A DNA stretch of 64,000 nucleotides from Siphonodentalium dalli (taxonomy: Eukaryota > Mollusca > Scaphopoda > Gadilida > Siphonodentaliidae): NCBI GenBank assembly GCA_032622095.1, contig CP136064.1:213978205-214042204 (forward strand). The letters are read 5' to 3'. The notes beneath the pieces are model-generated. The model saw only the letters and a program-made list of their open reading frames with translations, had not been told where the DNA came from and did no database searches. Shown piece after piece: positions 1 through 11,557 of this stretch. The position numbers and the translations under genes are program-made. Position 1 is the first letter of the stretch. The number at the start of each line of letters is the position of its first letter.

Positions 1-1020
1 TTTGGTGTATCTAAACCACACGATAAGATTCCTCGTATCACGGAGAAGAATATGTATCAATCTGGTGGAAATTGGCACTAAACATATAGATATAAGTTTT
101 TGTGTCCCTCTCATCTCTATACACCACTGACTCGAATGGCCCCACTTGTGACATCCTTAAACCACACGATTACACTCCTGATATCATGGAGATGATTGTT
201 TATAAGTTTGGTGATAATCGGCGACTAAACAATTTTTTTTTATCAAATTTGATGCCAATCCCTCACCTCTCCATCTCTCACCCAAACAGCACCACTATGG
301 CTCTTTAAATCACGATTAGATTCATCGTATCATGGATAAGAACGTGTATCAATTTGGTGGAAATTGGCCCTAAAAAAAATTGTGCGTCAATTTTGGTGCT
401 CCTGTCCCTTTCAATGCAACCCTGACTCGAATGAGGCCATATTTGACAGATAAAAGCCACACCATTAGACTCCTCATACCATGGGGATGATTTTGTAAAA
501 GTGCGGTGGCAATCGGCGACTTATTATCAAATATAGTGCCCATCCCTCCGAATCTCTCATCCAAAAACAACAATTTGGCGTTGTTAAATCGCACAATTAG
601 ATTCCTTGTATCATGAAGAAGAATATATATCAATTTGGTGGAAATCGGCGCTAAAATTAGTTTTATCAATTTTGGTGCCCCTCTCCCATTCCGTTCATCC
701 CTGACTCAAACGACGCAACTTTTGACATATTTAAACCACACCATTGGATTCTTCATATCATGGGGATGATTATATGTAAGTTTCGTGGCAATCGGCGACA
801 GAAAAAAAATCTGCCCCCCCCCCTCTTCCGGGCACCCCTGACGCGAACGGTGCGACTTTTGCCATATTTGAACCACGCCATTACATTCCTCATATTATGG
901 GGATGATTATATATAAGTTTGGTGGCAATCGGCGACAAAATTATTTTCTGCCCCTCCCCCTTTTCTGCCCCTGACAACAACGGCGTCACTTTAGAAAATT
1001 CTAACACCGACCATTATCTT
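1..1020. repeat. Degenerate tandem repeat, about 145-bp unit
   Basis: A recurring block begins with 'taaaccacacgat' or a variant near 11, 160, 305, 455, 586, 740 and 869. Each is followed by 'cctcatatcatgg(g)gatgat' and then 'ggtggcaatcggcg'. Units differ clearly, so the array is old; alternate units look more alike, hinting at a dimeric higher-order unit of about 290 bp. Short ORFs here are repeat artefacts. The array continues off the left edge. Confidence 0.75.
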
Positions 1021-1139
1021 TCTCGTAAAAAGATACTCCTAGTAGACCCCTTTGGCATCATCTAGATGGTCCCCTGTGAATTTCTATAGAACACAGACAG
1101 ACATTCGCAAATATAGATATAGATGTATATCTTTGAAAA

Positions 1140-1300
1140 AAAACAATTATTATCAAAATATCATAAATGAGAACGCTCTTTGTTAACTGTACGATATGTC
1201 AAATATTTCAACAAGTATACTTAATAAGTTATATTCAAAACAAAAACAATTCTTATCTATCATATCATAATTGATAACGCTCTTTATTATATACCGATCT
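1140..1300. repeat. Two tandem copies of a roughly 105-bp unit
   Basis: Two adjacent segments share an 'aaaacaatt-tat-tatcata-a-tga-aacgctctttgtta' arrangement (about 1140-1195 and 1245-1300). Both end in the AACGCTCTTT motif that recurs in unrelated repeats across this window. The following 1,300-2,480 shows no gene or repeat I can support. Confidence 0.5.
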
Positions 1301-2488
1301 GTAAAATGATATTATTTTCCTTTTGCAGATTTGCGGACAGACGAAACACATTCTGACATCATTGCAAATGTTCCGCCGTTCTATTCCGTTAAAGCATCAC
1401 TGTACAGATCCCGAGCAGGGCAGTTGGGAATGTTAGAATATTTAGATTCAGTCGGATATTTATCTGGCTATTGAAGACCTGATGTAATGATTATTATGTT
1501 ATTGTAATTGTCGTATAAATGTATTCTGTTATATTATAATAAATCGTTAAGTGCAACTGTTGTTCAAATGAAATACCGGTAAATCAGCCCAAATGAAAAA
1601 ACTGTTAAAACAGTTAAAAACCTAAGTAACTGCCGATACAGACTATAAGCGGTAACTCTTTCATGTTGTGGATTATCACACCTACCTCCGAAACAATACC
1701 TGCCGGATAAGTGAGAACATCTCGAAATTACTCCACTACACACCTCATATAAAACAACGACCCACGACAAGCAACTGACAAATGTCCATGTACACCATTC
1801 AGGTTGTGATCGACATCTATCAGCAGTATTGTTGCTGTGAATTCCAAATTTGTATTTTAATATTCAGTTTCACTCAAAAGACACTTGTGCTTTAGTCTGG
1901 ACTAAAAGTGGCTGCATGTCTGTGCCTAAATGGACTGAGATTTACATATTCGAAAGCCTATTTCTACAGAAGACCGAACATATTGAAACAAGCCGAAATG
2001 TTTAATTGTGGCTATAGGCGAACACTGGTAAACTCGTTTTGTATACTGAAAAAGCCCAAAATATAATGTCCAAATCCTGTGGCTCACACCCATTATTATT
2101 TGTTCCTTTAATAACCCTCACCCGATTTAAAACTAACAAACATATTGAAATGACTACCTTTGTCGTCTTCGTATACTTATTATATACACACATAAATATA
2201 TTTGGTAAAATACCCTATACTGATAGTTTTATATGTACACCAAGCATATGCCATGCAATAATTTAGAATATTTGATTTGTATAATTATATTACATTGCAT
2301 GTCAATACACGACGATGAATTATACAATAAATTGAATTGAATTGTATTGTAAAAGGTTCAAACCAAACTTGTTCTCACGAGAATGAATAATGATAGAGTG
2401 TTTAGTCTACTCGCCCTTTGAGTGATCGCAAATCTGTGGTTGTAGGAAGTCCAATAAGCGTCGCAATTACTTATCGGCTTATGCCGAC

Positions 2489-2852
2489 TTAAAGGCACGA
2501 ATGGCCTTCGTGGTGGGTATGCTATTAAAATAGTCACTTCCGTTAAAACTGCCATAAACAGAAAGAAAATTAAAATATAGACATATGTTCTTATGCCAAT
2601 GATCATATCGCGTATATAGTAATTTATTGACAAGTTCGTACGGTGTGTTGTGTAAACAAAAGCCAGGTTGTGTAACATTTTGGCTTTTGATTACATAACA
2701 AACGTACAAACTTGAAAATAACATATACTATATACGCGCGATATTTAGGATTGGTATAAGAACAAGCTATAATTTATTATTATTTCTGCTTATGACTGTT
2801 TTAACGGATATGACTAATTTAACAGCAATGCCCATCGCGAAGCCATCCGTGC
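2489..2852. mobile_element. Foldback MITE with TTAA-type end
   Basis: The left end starts TTAAAGGCACGAATGG. The right arm, read on the minus strand, starts GGGCACGGATGGCTTCG. The two arms pair over about 170 bp each, with a short centre near 2,660-2,690. It belongs to the same family as the elements at 11,054, 12,237, 60,298 and 62,499, sharing the 'ggtgggtatgctgttaaaa' and 'ccataaacagaaag' blocks. The right terminal TTTAA is missing, so this copy has lost its right end. Confidence 0.75.
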
Positions 2853-3882
2853 CCACATGTAATGTGCTATGTAGCGTAGAGACTGTGTCACCGGGGACAA
2901 CTTCAAATTCTTAGAATCACGACATCTGGGTTAGTGATGTTAATTGTGGTTACCATGGGATTAGACGTGAGTGCGATCTGTCGGCGATTGATCCGGGATT
3001 TGGGACAATGATTCCATTACGGATCAGGAGGTGGACATCACTCTCGCTCAAATTTATTTTCTGTGACATGATTGGTCGCTCTTAGCCGGGCAAACGCCAA
3101 TTTGTATCGGAACATGTCATTTGTTTCTCGATCTTCACACTGTCTCGTCGTCCTCGCGGTTCGAAAACGTTTCCCCATTGAGGCCGGTTGAAGCAATTCT
3201 GAGCTTTAAGTGCACGAACAGCTTCCCTGGGTCATTTCTTACCACAATTACGGAAGTAATCATTCTTGATAGCTTCACGACGTCTCGATCGACAAGGCCT
3301 ACAATGCATTTTACAAATGCGGTCGTGACGTGGCTGCACCTCTTTAAGATATGAGCCCCCCCCCCCCGAGGCATTAAACTAGAAGTCCCCACCCCATATA
3401 TATATACACATTGTATAAAAGCGACCGAAAAATCACCCACGCAGGAAATACCCATACATAATATAATAACCTACTTTGCGCTATGTTATTAATTTTATCC
3501 ACAGCCCCACCCTATCCCACACCACCACACCCGATAACCTAAACGAAATAATAATATATACTCGGAACATGTCACATTCATTTATTTTTGTTATCTTCGC
3601 GTATGTGCATAACGTGTATGTTTAACTCCTTTTGTTCATGCTCATATATCTTGTCGATGAAAAGAACAATAAATCTATTTATCTATCTCTCTTAGCACCT
3701 TCCCTGTATAATGTTGTACGTTTATGCTGTACTTTCCTGTTGTTTGACACTGGTTGTACATTCCGGATGTCCACACGTGACATACCAACCTTTACCTAAT
3801 ACTGATTATATTGTGTTAGCAAAATCGTAAAACACGCGCAGAGTCTGCTATTAAAACTGAGAAAATGTTCATTAATGAGGAC
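2853..3882. other. Non-coding stretch with no assigned gene
   Basis: No gene is supported. It contains a 12-C run at 3,356-3,367 and AT-rich spacer. Short ORFs on both strands have no recognisable domains. Confidence 0.5.
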
Positions 3883-4252
3883 TTAAAGGCCCACTTAATT
3901 TCATTGTATTATCAACTGATCCGGTCCAATAAACAGGATATATTGTTTGTCGAGGTACTGAGGTGTGTTCTGTGATTAATTTTGAACAAGACTGTACTAT
4001 AAAGTCTATTATTCTCAATGGAAGGGGAATAACTCTATCTCTTAGTTTGAATTCCGATGCATTCTGGGTTAACAACGGGGGAGGTCTTGGAATTAATCTG
4101 AGAACAGCTATCACTCGGTGGACACTCCCAGGTCACAGATGTTCCGTATTCTGGTGGAATATATTTGTGGTCCTCTTCCAAATGGTATATAATATGGGAT
4201 ATATGTTGTGTATAATGTAATATTGTCATTCGAAAATTAATTGGGCCTTTAA
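3883..4252. mobile_element. MITE, 370 bp, TTAA ends
   Basis: The element starts TTAAAGGCCCACTTAATTT. It ends with the inverted counterpart, AAATTAATTGGGCCTTTAA. Both ends sit on TTAA, which is the target duplication expected for piggyBac or Kolobok-type transposition. It has no coding capacity. Confidence 0.8.
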
Positions 4253-4458
4253 ACAACTTGGATCAGATTCATTCCATTTGATTCACGAAGCCCGAATGTC
4301 ATAGCAATTACTACAGCATATACCGCTCATCGCGTTGTCGTCTCATATGGTCTACCCATATGGCAGGTAGAGCTTGATGAGCTTGTTGAGCTATTGCATT
4401 GTACATACAATGAAACTCTAGTAAAATATGAGACATCAGACTAGTTCCACCCATTGTT

Positions 4459-4665
4459 CCATGGCTGGAGCTTCCTGATATTTTGCGAAATCCCTGATGC
4501 CAATGCATTCTCTTATAAATGCGAGTCTCCCTGCATATATACGAGAATAAATTGGCCTAACGATATTTACATTGACTGTGTAAGTCAGTGCATTCTCTTA
4601 TATATGCCAGGCTCCCTATGGGAGACTCGCATATATAAGACAATGCACTGGCACATGATCTTTAA
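4459..4665. mobile_element. Diverged double-hairpin element
   Basis: It contains 'gccaatgcattctctta' followed by imperfectly paired arms around 4,498-4,555 and 4,590-4,655, separated by 'cctaacgatatttacattgac'. The second hairpin pairs 'gcattctcttatatatgc' with 'gcatatataagacaatgc'. The element is homologous to the one at 10,482-10,675 and shares its hairpin arms with the piggyBac-like MITEs at 12,959 and 16,859. Confidence 0.6.
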
Positions 4666-4701
4666 TGCTTTATCAGCTCAGTTCCCGTCATGATCCTGTT
4701 G

Positions 4702-4864
4702 TGATGCTACGATGTTGGTGGGTCCTGCTGGGGTGCTATGATGTTGGTGGGTCCTGCTGGGGTGCTATGATGTTGGTGGGTCCTGCTGGGGTGCTATGAT
4801 GTTGGTGGGTCATGCTGGGGTGCTATGATGTTGGTGGGTCCTGCTGGGGTGCTATGATGTTGGC
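4702..4864 (+). repeat. 29-bp minisatellite, about 5.6 copies
   Basis: The G/T-rich unit 'tgctatgatgttggtgggt' plus 'cctgctgggg' repeats with almost no variation. The only clear changes are one acg/atg and one cct/cat difference. The low divergence indicates a recent expansion. Confidence 0.9.
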
Positions 4865-5859
4865 GATGGAGAGTAATGCTATAAATAAAATGAACGTTAT
4901 TTTTTCACAGATTGTCATTTTGCGTTTTTTCGGTAATCTGAACGATTCTAAAAAAGCCAAGGTCTGTATTAACATTAAATATTTTAATAATGGCTGCACT
5001 GGTTATTGCATAGCGATAGGAATGGCTATCTTGACTATATATATGGTCGGTTTGCGACTATGAAATAATCAAACGAATGAGCCAAAGACCACTAAATTGA
5101 AAACTAAAGATAAATAACGGTACTCAAGACGATCTCATATACGTGAAACGATGTTATACATAATAATTATCATGAGTGTGTTATCTGTAGTTTATGTTCG
5201 TTATGTGTAAAACAATCATGTGGGGGGAGAGACCCGTTTGTAAGTTGTAAAACTTGTCTCTCAATCCCGTTGCTTTCTAGTGTGCAATCAAACATGTTTA
5301 CACTGGCGGTACTTTTGCTTAACAGCATCATTGTGCCCACAACCAGCATCATAGATACATATACAGGGCCCACCAACATAGAGTCACAGCTACTCATACA
5401 TCAATGTATCGGTACTGCAACAGGTGGCAAATTGTGAGTGATTAATTTGTGCACATTTAGTGCCACTAACTTCAATTCGGTACCGTTTCATCATAAAAAG
5501 CGACTATTGTGAGAATTTTGTTTTACGGACAACCATTCCGTAGGCAAAATGTTAAGGTCGTACATTGTTTGTGAAAGATTACTTGCCTGCCGCTGTGGAA
5601 TTCATCATAAATATATAAACATTTCTTCTATTTTGGGTGGATTCTTGTGACAAATATAAGGATTCAACATTATAGTATATAAATAGAGACATTCTGTACC
5701 TGACACTTTGAAAATACGTCAAATGTGAGCAGATAAAATACTGCGTATAATTCGCATATAAAGACGTCACACGCTTCATTTTCACCAAAATGTACGGAAA
5801 GCCGTAACGTCATCAATCCGTATTGTCAACGATGGATAGTGATACCGATGTACCGACCC

Positions 5860-6605
5860 ATGGAAACCAGGCGACGGGGTTTGTACAGGTGTATTTAGTG
5901 AACTAGCAGAAAAAATAAGGAAGATGGATCGCGGATGCATGATCCATTTCCCCGCTACCGATTTATATTCACATCTGAGTAAATCAAAAGACGTTGGGTC
6001 ATGGCAGTCACTTCTGGATGCAGCTGAAATCATGCGTTACCAACCCTGGACATCGATAACGCGTGTCAAAACGATGGTGTTCCTGAAGTTTACTACCATA
6101 AACAATACAGATGCATGGTTACAAACTAACTATCGATCAGCTTAAATGAGGATGAACATTTTGAAATGGGACTCAGTATCCAATCGAAATATGCAAAATC
6201 GGAAAATAGTTTTAACAAATGCTAGAGTTTACAGTATGGTGTGCATACTCAGTTGTATAATCTGCAATGGGTGAACTAGCTGAACATTTAAAGAACCAGG
6301 GAAGGATTGGTTAAGTGTGTCGATCCGAGAGCGGTATCATGCCTATAATAACACGTGAGCTATTGACAACCGAAGCGTGGTACCACCGGAGCTGTTATGA
6401 GAAATACGCTAAAGATGTTGGGACATCTTCGACTGGAGAGACACCACAGGAACCTATTGTGGATCATTATGATGACATCGAGAAGAGAGAATATTCGCGA
6501 ATGTTTTCCTTTGTTCGTGACGGCGTATTCGCATGTCCTCGAGTAGATAAAATGGTTCGATTGTCAGACATTGCTGTCGACCACATTACTGCGGCTTCTA
6601 TATAA
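5860..6605 (+). pseudogene. N-terminal fragment of the large multidomain family (copy A)
   Basis: What is seen: reading frame 5,866-6,060 gives HFPATDLYSHLSKSKDVG followed by WQSLLDAAEI. A frame change near 6,065 leads into NDGVPEVYYHKQYRCM. Later a short RTREGLVKCVD segment (about 6,292-6,325) precedes the 96-residue ORF at 6,315-6,605, which carries ITRELLTTEAWYHRSCYEKY and EYSRMFSFVRDGVFACPRVD. These blocks, in this order, are what I recall from the N-terminal part of a large multicopy invertebrate protein family whose later parts lie at 27.2-31.7 kb and 38.3-41.2 kb. At least three frameshifts and a stop make it a pseudogene. It stops just after LSDI, and the rest of the protein is absent here. 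Function unknown; the Cys/His pairs suggest a metal-binding segment. Confidence 0.65.
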
Positions 6606-6969
6606 GATATATGAGCTTCACTTCTTGTTATGCCAGAGACGAGCTTTCCAGTTGGCGTAGGAAAATAACCTTTTAACAGATCAAATAAAATAATTGTGTG
6701 ACGAACCACAATAGAAAATTAAATAGAAAATACCGCCAAAAGGAAAGTAAATGCAGCCAATGTTCTCAGAGCAGCAATTAACAACCCAACACATTTGTGG
6801 CCCATATATCCTGAGACTTTGCACGATTTGTACCACACGCACCGAACTTGAGGACATTTTTCACCACCCTTCTCACTGGACAACCAGACATCACATCTCC
6901 TAATATTTCTCAAAGAGTCAAATGGCTTACTAATTCTTTTCACCAAATTGTATATACAGTATCAGCAAT

Positions 6970-6987
6970 GGGGGGGGGGGGGGGGGG
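6970..6987 (+). repeat. G18 homopolymer
   Basis: An uninterrupted run of 18 G. Similar runs occur at 17,343-17,353, 17,401-17,412, 20,333-20,346, 26,051-26,064 and 43,779-43,791, with C runs at 814-823 and 3,356-3,367. All are potential quadruplex sites and likely length-polymorphic or assembly-sensitive. Confidence 0.9.
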
Positions 6988-7741
6988 CAAAACACTTAAG
7001 CATTCTACCGATCGCAATGAAAGCACTTAAGGGAATACATAACTTATTAGAGCTTTAAACAGACTCGATCATGGTATTTAGTATGACCAAATTGTGGAGA
7101 ATGGCACTTCCTTGTGTTTAAAGAAGCTAGCGGGCGAAAACCTGATCTTGTCAGACTAGGTTTTTCTCCCTTTCATCAGTTTTAGCAAGCATGTGAGTCA
7201 TACACTGCAATCATCATTTCTTTTTGTAGAGCTTATAATTATACCTTTTCTATACTTTAATACCAGGGTATTTATATTATATATCATTCAAGAATGTTCA
7301 TATATATACATGTATAGACTATATATAGTCCCAATGAAAGCAATTAATCTTAAATGACTAGACTCATTAAAGTTTTCTTCTTACTGCAAAACAGCTAAAC
7401 AGCATTACCAAACGTTTAGCTATAATTTCACTGTGAATCTATACAATCTATAACAAACATACATGTGGAATGGGGCACTTAATTGTTCACTTAATTTTGT
7501 TTCTGTTTTATTTTATTCTCAAATCTTTGTTATTTATTATATAAATCAACAAAATCAACTACATTTTTACTACTTTATTATACTGTAATTACTCTGCTCG
7601 TCATGGTGTCTTGGTTGAAAATACAAATTATTCTATTCTATTATATTTAGTGAGACGGTTCAGGTTGAAAGGGTGTGTAGTTGTGCGTTTATGTATGACC
7701 ACTGAGAACAGATGCGCATTCGGGCGAATTTTTCGTGTGTT

Positions 7742-7885
7742 GCTCGGACTACCCACTCAGAACTGACTGATCCGAGAATGGAAAAGGACGAACTGTTTCT
7801 TTCAGCGGTTGTGAGCACCATTAAACATTGGACAAATCCGTTCGATAGAATGAATCAATTGACAAGTTTGTCGACTGCGAGGGAA
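7742..7885 (+). pseudogene. Internal-domain fragment of the large family
   Basis: The ORF beginning at 7,712 contains DELFLSAVVSTIKHWTNPF followed by DRMNQLTSLSTAREAPR. The 'xxNPFxxxxxLxxLS(S/T)G/A' pattern matches the internal block of the copy at 27-31 kb (LNPFDPCLDSEKLFNLSSG) and that of the minus copy (LGNPFQEVGTSQLIRL). Similarity fades after about 7,885. It lies on the same strand as the N-terminal fragment 1.1 kb upstream, so both may be remains of one insertion with the middle lost. The assignment rests on one motif block. Confidence 0.45.
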
Positions 7886-8372
7886 GCTCCAAGACTTCCT
7901 TGGTGCACTGAGGCGCCGAAATTGTACATGGCTATCAATGTGTGTCCGTTCAGTATTTGTGTGGTAACTATTTCTACATCAATTTCCACTGCCTCGTGTA
8001 GAGGCGTTCATATACTAAGAGAAAACTTAGCCTTAGGCTTATTATCTGAAAATCCTCACAACAGAAGTAATGAGAATCCAGTGAGTACTCGTCGCCAAGT
8101 ATCCAGTTATCACTATATATAAATGAATGGATGTGTGGATTGATAGAGCGATTGAGTGTTTAACGTCGTTTTAGCCGCGAGGCCATATCACGACCAAGAA
8201 CATAATCAGGTATCAACAAGGTCGCAGCGAAGCAACTGTGTAGATTAATCAGACAGTGGATTAGATTAAAACAATGAAATAATGAGGTATGTACAAATAA
8301 AATTACCGTAGAGGAATATTTCCACTTGGAGTCATGAATATAAATTAGAGAACTGACTTGTGGGCAATCATC

Positions 8373-9600
8373 CTATAAAACGTATAAAAGTAGTACAAGA
8401 ATAGATAATAAATAGCGAATAAATAACATTACCAATAATATTTGATAAATCGCACGAACCTTTATCAATGCGTCAAGCTGATGGTCGGGTGGGTGCAACC
8501 GAATGAAATCCTTCACCCAACCGACAGCCTCGATCCATAAATACTGTTTCTTATCTTTGAGAGTTAACCGTTTCTCATCAATCATGTGTTCAAATTTTGA
8601 ACGCTCAAACATGTACCCCTCTTTCTGAGAACCATTTGAGTGACTTTGGCGATATTTGTATCGAAGCAACCGGCGACTTTTCTTTGAAACAATATGATCA
8701 ACTTGAGTAGATTGTTTCGGAGGAAATGCCTCAACGGCAAAAGCTGTATCCATAACCTGCGCTTCAGGTTGTGAAGCAGGAATAATATCAGTCGGCTCAA
8801 CTTGTAATGCTAGTGATATACTGACGAGTTTGATTTTACTCTGTGTCTGAGTACTGGCATCAACAGACGTTTTTGTAGACACGATTGCTGAGTATGTGAC
8901 ACGTGGAATCGACGGTAGAGGACAAACTCTTTTATTAGCATCTATATATGAACGATGCTTCTCAGCTTTACATCGTTGAATTATGAATTCATAGTCCCAA
9001 ATGGGACATTAACGATCCATTGCATCATGTGAACCTTGACAGTTTGAAATTGTTTAAGATTCGTACAACTTAATTTTGAGAACATTTTGGGAACATCCCA
9101 TCAATTAATATGAATCATACTGCACATGGCCATACCTCTGACATTTAAAACATGGCAATGGGTTTACAACAAATGTGCTTAAATCCATCTTCATATACCC
9201 AACCTTCAATGTCGGTGGATGTTCGCACCGGTTGAAGGTCAGAAGGTAAATATTAAGATTTGCTTTTAGTCCAGCAACAGTCTTTGTAAAGATACGGACT
9301 TCTGTAACTCCCTGTGGTGCCAACTCCGCCAATATTTCATATTCCGAATAATCAGCTATATCGCGGGTTTCGCAACACAGCTCTGCTACTATTCAATGTC
9401 TTGTGAGGAGTAACCAGCACTGATGTCTGTGCAGTAGTTTTTAACTGCAGCAGAGCATCAGATTGAATTTTCTTGGAACATTCAATCAAGAGAGAGCCAT
9501 TGATTGGCCCAGTGGAAACTATTCTGATCACAATGGAAAGGTTTCAGTGGAAAAGTATCAGTGGTTTATATACTCCCCTCGTAATGGAACAAAGTCGTTA
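8373..9600 (-). pseudogene. LINE ORF1 (gag-like) remnant, copy 1
   Basis: In order on the minus strand: GSLLIECSKKIQSDALLQL (about 9,510-9,450); MAELAPQGVTEVRIFTKTV (9,332 onward) with TFNRCEHPPTLKVGYMKMD; one CCHC knuckle start, CFKCQRYGHVQ. Then comes a filler of about 75 bp that replaces the second knuckle and most of the third, then NCQGSHDAMDR, a stop (codon TAA), CPIWDYEFIIQRC, and a 169-residue C-terminal ORF (8,882-8,373) containing LTLKDKKQYLWIEAVGWVKD. ORF1 proteins of I/Jockey-type LINEs bind RNA through such knuckles. A frameshift near 9,370, the stop and the filler make this copy non-functional. Copy 2 (23,460-23,903) keeps all three knuckles. Confidence 0.7.
9065..9128 (-). other. 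64-bp templated filler in LINE ORF1
   Basis: On the minus strand this segment is identical over 64 bp to the plus strand at 10,986-11,049. It replaces the knuckle-2 and knuckle-3 coding sequence of ORF1 seen in copy 2. The shared edge 'catgtgcag' belongs to the ORF1 sequence itself and could be the microhomology used. About 16 further unexplained bases follow before ORF1 resumes. Confidence 0.7.
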
Positions 9601-10481
9601 GCGTAAATACAGTCTTAACTATAATGATTTCTCGGTGTGCATTTCTGTCTCGTTCTCCTTTATGATCAATATATATTGGAATGATTGTTTCACGACATCC
9701 ATGGCGGCTGTTTTTGAAGCCCGCATGCGTGTATTCGTCAAGTTAGATCCAACTGCATCTTTTGTGCTGATGATCGAATGATCGACTTACATATTTGTAC
9801 ACCAACTATAGACGTGTTTCCATCTGTGACCTCGAGTATTCAAACTTCTAATGAAAACAATTCTGCACTGTTATCACTCAATGTAATGGGGTGCATATTG
9901 TTCCCGCCACCATGTATTTTAGCACCGTCAGTCCATGTGAGATAGCTGTTTGAAATTGTCCTACATGTATATATCACGTGACTGCTGTTTAAACGACCCA
10001 CATTGCTCATTTATATACTGGGTTAAGAGCTAGATAAACGATTGTGTAGACTAAAACCATGGCGACCAACAGTAATTCTTTCAAGTCAATAAATACGAAT
10101 GTATTCGTGGACGCTATAGTGAAAATGAAGATATGCCTCCAACTGGTTAAACACGGAGTACCTTCAACATAAGTACACTTATAGCCATGTCGAATGCACT
10201 CAAGCATACGAAGCCTGCTCGCACGGGTAACGAACTTTGGATTTTCAATATATACCTTCGATATGTGGCGTATACCTTCGGTATATACCGAAATCATCCA
10301 CGATAATCTAGGACATCGCATCGGATTTCACATAGGATATACGACTAAGAACCTTCATCAATGTGTTGGGTTGAGAGACAAATGACCAATCATGACCAGG
10401 GATGTGGACAAATATCACCATCGGGGGCAAATAGTCAAATATTTTGTGCTATATTCTGTAACTTGGCGTAGTTATCCCTTC

Positions 10482-10675
10482 GGTGGCTGGAGCTTCCTGA
10501 AATTTTGCAAAACCCCTGTACCTATCTATTCTTTTATACTATGCTAGTCTATCACAGAGACTATCACATATATAAGAGTATCCATTGGCCTAACCTTATT
10601 TACCTTGACCGTGTAAGCCAGTGTATTCTCCCTATGAGTGACTCGCACAGAGAATGCACTGACGCAGGATATTGA
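10482..10675. mobile_element. Diverged double-hairpin element, second copy
   Basis: It is homologous to 4,459-4,665, sharing 'ggctggagcttcctga-attttgc', 'cattggcctaac', 'ttgaccgtgtaag' and 'gagaatgcactg'. The hairpin arms are more degraded here. Confidence 0.55.
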
Positions 10676-11053
10676 ATGCTGCACCAGCACAGATTTCATG
10701 AAAGTGTTAAAACAGGACATGCCTATATATACGTTTGTCCACAACTTCCCTCTTTATCCACAATCATACAAATGTTCAAATGTGTTATTAGACTCACAAG
10801 GGTCAAGTTTTTGTTAGAAACTAGTTATTGTGTCCTATCTGGTATCCTATATATATACACACCAAAATTAAATTGCGGATGTTCAAGGTTTAGACCAACA
10901 ATTAACTCTTACTATACTAAATGGATTGTCCAACTAGTGATGAATATATACACTGTTATGTTCTTTTACGGGTGCACGTGTAAAGCATGTGCAGTATGAT
11001 TCATATTAATTGATGGGATGTTCCCAAAATGTTCTCAAAATTAAGTTGTTTTC

Positions 11054-11557
11054 TTAAAGGCACGTGAGGCCTTAGTTGTCGAAAATATTCATATTTGTTC
11101 CAATCACCGTAAACAGAAAAAACAGTAAAACGCATACAGTTTCGTTCATATATACCATGACCATCGCGTAAACAGCATGTTATCATAAAGACCTACTATA
11201 TTTTACCTAAGCAAGAGCCTGATTGTGTTACAGAAGACAGCACAGTGCTACTGGCTAATCACACACAAATGGCATAAACGCTCTTTATTAGTTCCATATC
11301 AGGAATTCACCCACAAAGAACGCTCTTTATGTTTACCATCATAATATAAACAAACACCAGAAAAGTAACTTTTTTATGCTTTTGTGTACATAACAATGGT
11401 CAACCATATGACAATAAATTACTGTTTATGCGATATTTCTTATTTGTATACGGACAAAGTCTGTCTACATTTTGATGTTCTTTCTGTTTGTGGCGGTTTT
11501 TGACGGTTGGAAATATTTTCACAGGACACCCACCGCCAAGGCCAACCGTACCTTTAA
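11054..11557 (-). mobile_element. TTAA MITE, about 504 bp (inverted partner of 12,237-12,738)
   Basis: It is bounded by TTAAAGGCACGTGAGG and CGTACCTTTAA. It is nearly identical, in reverse complement, to 12,237-12,738; both carry 'gattgtgttacagaag', 'gaattcacccacaaag' and 'caccgccaaggccaacc' (here in this orientation). It has no coding capacity. Same family as 60,298-60,828 and 62,499-63,715. Each copy has its own TTAA ends, so this is a pair of elements rather than two arms of one. Confidence 0.8.

Larger units (their letters stand above)
8140..9640 (-). mobile_element. Half-LINE copy 1: ORF1 joined directly to LINE 3' tail
   Basis: Reading on the minus strand, an ORF1 remnant (about 9,640-8,373) is followed within about 230 bp by a 3' tail. 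The tail contains 'ggcctcgcggctaaaacg' and ends 'acgttaaacactcaatc'. The tail aligns base by base with the tail of the copy at 23,290-24,801, including 'atgactccaagtggaaa' and 'acacagttgcttcgct'. No endonuclease or reverse-transcriptase ORF lies between ORF1 and the tail. Both copies have this arrangement, so the ORF2-less form probably moved as such. Confidence 0.7.
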
